From Galdieria sulphuraria (taxonomy: Eukaryota > Rhodophyta > Bangiophyceae > Galdieriales > Galdieriaceae), in the NCBI RefSeq assembly GCF_000341285.1, contig NW_005178382.1, positions 1-11,980 on the forward strand: DNA of 11,980 nucleotides, given 5' to 3'. Shown here piece by piece: positions 7,380-11,980 of this stretch (the first letter of the stretch is position 1; each line of letters starts with the position of its first letter). The notes below the pieces were generated by a model. It was not told where the DNA came from, did not search any database, and saw only the letters and a list, made by a program, of their open reading frames with translations. Position numbers and translations under genes: made by a program.

Positions 7380-7620
7380 AACAGATCAGCAGCACTCTTG
7401 ACACGCAAATACTTGTTTCACACTAACACGCCTGATTACCCATTCATACCGTACTACTAATGTTACCCTCCTTTCCAACTATATTACAAACCAAAGACAA
7501 TTTGCAATAAATGCCTTTCAGAAACACCATCAATACTAGTTCCAACTTTATCACTCTTACTACTAAAATATCGTTTTAGACATATTTCACCTTCGGCAAA
7601 CCCAGTAATTCATAAAGACA
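7380..7620. other. C-over-G strand-asymmetric block, no gene
   Basis: From 7381 to 7620 I count 66 C against 21 G on the plus strand. The bias fades after about 7620. No reading frame or repeat explains it. Transcription- or replication-linked mutation bias, or a decayed repeat, are possible causes. Confidence 0.4.
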
Positions 7621-8340
7621 AAGGCGTTTCTCAGAACGGACTAATAGCTACAGTCGCCATCGTCAAAACATTTTACCAGGTGGACACAACCATGACTTTC
7701 AACAGTGCCCTTTTGCTTGCTTTATTTCATGGTTCCCAACAAGGTGAGTATACTTTGAACTGAAAACTTTTCCCTTGCTATAAAAAAGCAAGTCTATTCA
7801 GCTTTCGTTTTCAATAACTGTCAAACCTTATGGGTGTCGTTTTTCCGCAAATAATATTTCAAAAGACATATTTGAATCAATAGAGAATTGATCTAAAAGC
7901 ACAACAATATAAACAATCATTAAAAATACCTTCCTACGTTATCCTGAGAAATGAATTTGTTTTACAAAAAGTGCAAATATCGTTTACACTCAAAAACCTG
8001 TTGCAAAGCTACAGACCGATTTCTCCATCGTAAAAAGAGTCACATAGAAGACAAAAAAATACCATACGGAAAATAACGCTGTGTACTGAACAAAAGACTC
8101 AACTGAGAGTCTAACTGGTTTCTTGTTCTTGCAGAATATCTTGGAAATATCAACCCAAAGACTGTTTCTCAACAACAGACTACAAGATTAGACTATCAAC
8201 TGCTAATACATACGCAAAAATGCTCTGAAACAATTATCGATAGAAATAAACAAACTTGTGAAACAACTAGTTGACCAAAGTACCAACACTCAACGACAGC
8301 TTAAACTCCTTTGTCTTTGCTCTCTTCTCGACAACGCTAA
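7621..8340. other. Gene-free stretch
   Basis: The only notable frame is 61 codons on the minus strand (7990-8175), with no recognisable similarity. No repeats or clear hairpins were seen. Confidence 0.45.
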
Positions 8341-8583
8341 TCTCAAATTTCCATACAAGACCAAAAGTGAAATAAAAACAAGTGTTGCATAAAGTATATA
8401 AAATCCAAAGAGATAATAAAAGTTGTAAATAACAAAAAGAAACTACAGTCTACAAGGAACTCAGAGCTCAGGAATCGATGGACCGTTATAAAAGAAACAT
8501 TTGAAGGGCTTAAAAAAGAAACGCAGATAATAGAAATTCACTTGTCCAACAAAAACGAACGAAGAATTCGCTTTAGAAATTAA
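8341..8583 (+). other. A-rich block with a 70-codon basic open stretch
   Basis: In 8341-8580 I count about 116 A and 50 T on the plus strand. A frame free of stops runs from 8371 to the TAA at 8581 and would encode a Lys/Asn/Arg/Glu/Ile-rich peptide. It contains no ATG. The charged look of the peptide follows directly from the A-rich composition. It could be a fragment of an old exon, but composition alone explains it. Confidence 0.12.
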
Positions 8584-9940
8584 AGTCGGAAAAGTTTCAC
8601 AAGCAAACTTGAACCAGGTCCACAGCCTAGACAACACTCACTGAAACTTCCTTTCCATCCAACAATCAAACCATTGTGTTCAATTTCTAATTGGATTGTT
8701 ATGAAAAGGATCGCTATGTATTCTCTCCTTTCACTGGAGATATATTATTTTAAGTGACTAGTGAGTTTTATGAAAGAAAATATCCCACTTGGAGATATGT
8801 AAAAAGGTTCTGGAACAAGAAGTGTGCTAGATACAATCAATCTCACTTTCAGTAATGTTGTGAAACGAGAAGAACAGTGTCGTAACAAAGTTCCTCGCAA
8901 CTCCCTAGCGACAATGTAGCCCTTTAACAGAGTTGAGTTTGATCAATCTTGTCTCTGCAAGGTAAATTTTAAACTACTTGTGACCCTATTTTGATAACAA
9001 ATCAAGAACGGGTTTTGCTACAACCAGCTTTTGACTCGTTCTCGACCTGAGAACCTTTCTTTGTTGGTCACTCAAAATTAAGGAAAACTCCTTAAAGGTG
9101 TAAAACGATCATTTTCCAATTTCAATGACACTAACTCTGTTTGGCTTGCATTGTGAGAGCTAGAACCTTTCCTTCTATGCAAATTACGCTCAAGGAACAA
9201 TCTTTGTTCGATTACGAGTTATAAAGAAGAATAAATCGTATATTCAACTCTAGAATTGGAAAGTATACAGAGGACAGGACAATAATAAAAAACTGACCAA
9301 AAGTTGGGAATACTTTTGTCTATACACAAATTCGTACATAAACTACCTACGATAAGGAGGATCGAACCTCAAACGATTCAAGGCTATTGGTTCACTCTCC
9401 ACCTAAAGAACTTGTAGAGACGTTTTGACTAGTATAACAACAGTAAAAGTGGTGACGCTCTTACTTCTCCTTGCACATATATTTCAAGATTCACCTTTCT
9501 TTATTACTTTGCCAAGAGGAGATGAAAGATTCTTATTTTTCCATTATTTCTACGTTTATATTCTTTTCTTTTCACTAGGACACGAAATTGATCCAATACA
9601 TTGAAAAGAACAAGACCTTTACCAGTTTAGATAATCACAATATCAATTTGACTCTGCCACAATTTTATTCTGCTGAATAATACAAAGTTGAAAGAGACAT
9701 TTTCCTTCTTTTTAGAGCAATTTGGATAAAACCATATCTTTTCTTCTTTCTTTATGTTTGACTTGTCCCTATTGGAAATGAACGTTTCTTGTATATATAG
9801 ACAGTTTGTTTATACAAAACTTTGAGTTGTCTTTGATTCTTGTTACAAATATCTAAGGAGAAGCCTCCACCATTGTATCCATCTGTTTATATTTCGCGAG
9901 AGTCTTCTGCCTAGTGTCTAACGCGAATAACTTTTGTATT
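8584..9940. other. Gene-free stretch with minor repeats
   Basis: CACTGGAGATAT (8732-8743) and CACTTGGAGATAT (8786-8798) form a short direct repeat 54 bp apart. TCTCC/GGAGA (8724-8728 with 8736-8740) forms a small hairpin overlapping the first copy. From about 9480 to 9800 the plus strand is mildly T-rich. No frame of interest was found on either strand. Confidence 0.45.
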
Positions 9941-10098
9941 ATGACTCATGCAACGAGCTGATGTTTGAGAGAGTGGGAAAAGAATCGGAAACAACTGGAG
10001 CTAAACAAATCTTTCCTTGAATTTGCAGAGCTTTTTAAAGTTTTGTTTTCTTCGTACTGGAAGAAATAAGAGTTCTCTTGGAGTTATCCATGCCCTAA

Positions 10099-10296
10099 GG
10101 CAGCTTTGTACTTTATATAGTTTGCTTTCTTATATATGTTCACAATTTGGGGTTTTTACAAAGTTCAAAGTTGATGGTACAAGAGAAGGCAGTGAAAACC
10201 TTTAAACCTAAACAGTCAGGTTTACCTTCAAAAACACCTCAACTATATAGTCGACTACCTGGAAGAGACAATTCAACTATGATTCAAATGCTATGA
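10099..10296 (+). other. 65-codon stop-free stretch, hydrophobic then basic
   Basis: The frame opens after a TAA at 10096-10098 and ends at TGA 10294-10296. The only internal ATG giving a reasonable length is at 10174 (40 residues). The first third would be strongly hydrophobic (Phe, Leu, Ile, Val and Tyr, membrane-like). The rest is basic, with Lys, Pro, Gln and Ser. A frame shifted by one (10017-10205, no ATG) is also open over the first half, so the signal is ambiguous. No family was recognised. Confidence 0.12.
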
Positions 10297-10330
10297 TGAA
10301 AAACGAGAAGAGATTCGATAGGATAGACTC

Positions 10331-10349
10331 AATTGAACTGAATTGAACT
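10331..10349 (+). repeat. Direct repeat AATTGAACT x2
   Basis: AATTGAACT occurs at 10331-10339 and again at 10341-10349, with one G between the copies. This is a minor local duplication. Confidence 0.5.
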
Positions 10350-10549
10350 TTTTTGAAAATAAGTTTTCTCTTAGCAGAATCCACAATATCAAATGTCACT
10401 ATTGTCTGCAAGTATTTTCAGAGGAGAAAGAAACAGGAGTTGTTGACTCTTATAGAAATTGGACATTGATGATATGCACTTGTGTGCAGGAGAATGATTT
10501 GATTAATACACTAGTGCAATCTTTCAAATATTTCGAAGATACCTTTTAA
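10343..10549 (+). other. 68-codon open stretch without ATG start
   Basis: The frame begins after a TGA at 10334-10336 and ends at the TAA at 10547-10549. Its first listed start would be TTG. The peptide contains CHYC and a later CTC, but the cysteine spacing matches no zinc-binding domain I know. The C-terminal half is acidic and polar. It could be an exon or a chance frame. Confidence 0.12.
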
Positions 10550-10602
10550 CACAATTCAAAACTAAAAGCTTTTCATTTGAAGGCTATTTTTGGTGTCAAT
10601 TT

Positions 10603-10614
10603 TGCAATATTGCA
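10603..10614. other. 12-bp palindrome TGCAATATTGCA
   Basis: The site is perfectly self-complementary and lies in sequence with no gene. It is probably chance. Confidence 0.3.
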
Positions 10615-10646
10615 GAGTTGTAGCAATGATTCAAAATGAATAGACT

Positions 10647-10660
10647 ATACATACATACAT
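10647..10660 (+). repeat. (ATAC)3.5 microsatellite
   Basis: Three and a half ATAC units in tandem, ending in AT. Confidence 0.7.
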
Positions 10661-10878
10661 GTCGATACAACTAGAATGAAAAATATCCTTTCTTGTCCAA
10701 ATACTTAGCAAAGTGGTTACCGAAGAATATCTCAAAACATTCTTCAAGTGTCTGCTACGTTGTCTTTCTAGTCTGTTGAAAAAAGACTAGTAACTCCTTT
10801 TACTATAATTCTCAAAGACTGAAACGAAAAAGGTTGTTTGTACATTTCACTTGGACTGTCCTTCCTGTCTTTTGTTAA

Positions 10879-11001
10879 ATGAATAGAAGAGAGTTTTCCT
10901 CGGTTTTAGAAAGCAAACGAAGGGAATGGCAGCAAAAACTTGAGGCTTTCTCCAACTTGAGAACCAGCACTGCGGTCTCAAAAAGAGTTTTAGCTTGTTG
11001 A
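10879..11001 (+). other. 40-codon ATG open frame, highly charged
   Basis: ATG at 10879 to TGA at 10999-11001 encodes a 40-residue peptide dense in Arg, Glu, Lys and Gln, with an RREWQQKLEAF core that could form an amphipathic helix. It starts at a true ATG, unlike several neighbouring frames. Forty codons is well within chance for the window, and no promoter or conserved motif supports expression. Confidence 0.12.
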
Positions 11002-11520
11002 AATTCGATAAAAGTTTAGATTCCTTTCGTTTTTATGTGTTTTTTTCAAACTGCATTTCTAGCCTTGGAATTCATATGAATGGCTTCTACAAATATGAAA
11101 CGTATTGGAACCAAGAGAAAATATAGTAAAGATAAGAACAAATACTAAAAAAAGTATTTTAGTTTGCAATTCAAACTCTATCTCAAAAGTATTCACAACA
11201 CTATATATTCAAACTCTGTTTTAGTGAATTAGACTGAAAACTCACCGACTCTTAGATAGGGAAAGTAACCCGGTTGCAAAGATGATATTCGATATAAAAA
11301 ATTTCGTTTGACTATCGATAGAACAAGAGACATCTTAAATGAATCTATCCATGTGACAGTCAGATAAAAAACTTTCTATTTCAGAAAATTACTATTTACA
11401 GAGGAGTTCTATTTATATTGCATTGCAAAGGACAACTTAGAGAGTGGAACAGAATTGTTTCTAATTAGTCAAAGGAAACCATATCCAATCTTGAACTATT
11501 GTCATTCCACAACAATCACT
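11002..11520. other. Gene-free AT-rich stretch
   Basis: ATTCATATGAAT, a 12-bp palindrome, lies at 11070-11081 and shares its core with sites at 2232 and 6301. No gene-like frame, hairpin of note or RNA gene was seen. Confidence 0.4.
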
Positions 11521-11530
11521 TGACCGATAA

Positions 11531-11715
11531 CTTAGGAACTACAACGTCTTTCAGCCAAGAGTCACGTTGGGTAAAAGTTCTTCAATATGGAGTGGCTTTC
11601 AGTTGGAGATTGCTGAAGCTTTCAAGTTGGTACACTACTCGACCTTGACTCAAGTATACAAGGTTTCTTCTTTAGCAAAATAATTTTTTGGCTCAATCTT
11701 TTACTCTTTTTCCAG
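11531..11715 (+). other. Possible exon followed by a short intron-like segment
   Basis: A 50-codon frame is open from 11531 to the TAA at 11681. A second frame shifted by one base is also open over much of it. The pyrimidine tract at 11697-11713 ends in CCAG at 11712-11715, the best 3' splice-like site I saw. It pairs with GT at 11654 (62-base intron) or 11663 (53-base intron). After splicing, neither donor gives a long continuation: the joined frame stops within about a dozen codons. No protein family was recognised, so this is a weak candidate for a gene end or relic. Confidence 0.13.
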
Positions 11716-11980
11716 CATCGATGTGCAGAAAATGAACGGTTATAGTTACTATATTTGAAGCCTTAATTGATGTCCTTATATAAGACATATTCACAACTTG
11801 GTAAAAGTCAAACAAAGGATAGACAACTTGTGTAGCTATTACATCAATAATGGCTTGTATTTAATGACAAGTCAGTATGACAATCTTCATTATACTCTTC
11901 TCCAAACTCATTTAGATATTTTTGTATTTATAAACTGTACTACGAACGGTTACAAACTAACAGACTTCCCATTCATGCGA
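11716..11980. other. AT-rich end of the window, no gene seen
   Basis: An ATG at 11732 opens only a very short frame. TATA-like TTATATAA lies near 11777. A gene entering from the right cannot be judged from this edge. Confidence 0.4.

Noticed and set aside
9350-9425. tRNA-like minus-strand sequence with GGTTCGATCC resembling a B box
   Set aside because: The T loop is one base short, and no matching acceptor stem or anticodon arm can be built.
10099-10345. Treating protein-like short frames as genes
   Set aside because: Two overlapping frames here (one ending at 10296, another running through 10290-10340) both look protein-like. Appearance alone is therefore not discriminating in AG-rich DNA.
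1-11980. CRISPR array, prophage, insertion sequence or bacterial operon
   Set aside because: There are no regularly spaced short direct repeats, no integrase or transposase frame, and no long bacterial-style genes.

Overview
This window looks like nuclear DNA from an AT-rich eukaryote, roughly one third G+C by eye. I cannot name the lineage. No recognisable gene was found. Over 11,980 bases on both strands, the only reading frame clearly longer than chance would give lies over a low-stop, C-rich repeat. There are no bacterial-style operons, ribosome-binding-site/ORF pairs, rRNA or convincing tRNA. CpG is not obviously depleted. Open frames of 60-75 codons occur about as often as expected by chance at this base composition, and none matches a protein family I know.

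Layout: (1) 1-345 is plain AT-rich sequence. (2) 346-747 is the one strongly structured block, a C-rich minisatellite of two full units (141 and 144 bp, about 90% identical by eye) plus a partial third. Each full unit has four closely spaced C-tracts, so the minus strand has a canonical G-quadruplex motif. An open frame of 189 codons crosses the array and continues to 928 into a Gln/Trp-containing tail. (3) 929-4170 is gene-free, with small hairpins and one long inverted pair of purine/pyrimidine tracts (3348-3717). (4) 4177-4901 has the strongest inverted repeats in the window. (5) 4902-7379 shows nothing beyond short palindromes and a short TTG tract. (6) 7380-7620 is strongly C-over-G on the plus strand, and 8341-8580 is strongly A-over-T. 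(7) 9940-11760 contains several short stop-free stretches and one good intron-like pyrimidine tract. They read as protein-like but are statistically unremarkable, so they are candidates for gene relics or small exons rather than annotated genes.

No set of genes working together can be described. The best leads are the G4-bearing, frame-preserving minisatellite at 346-928 and the inverted repeats near 4.2-4.9 kb. An undescribed system is not demonstrated by this sequence.
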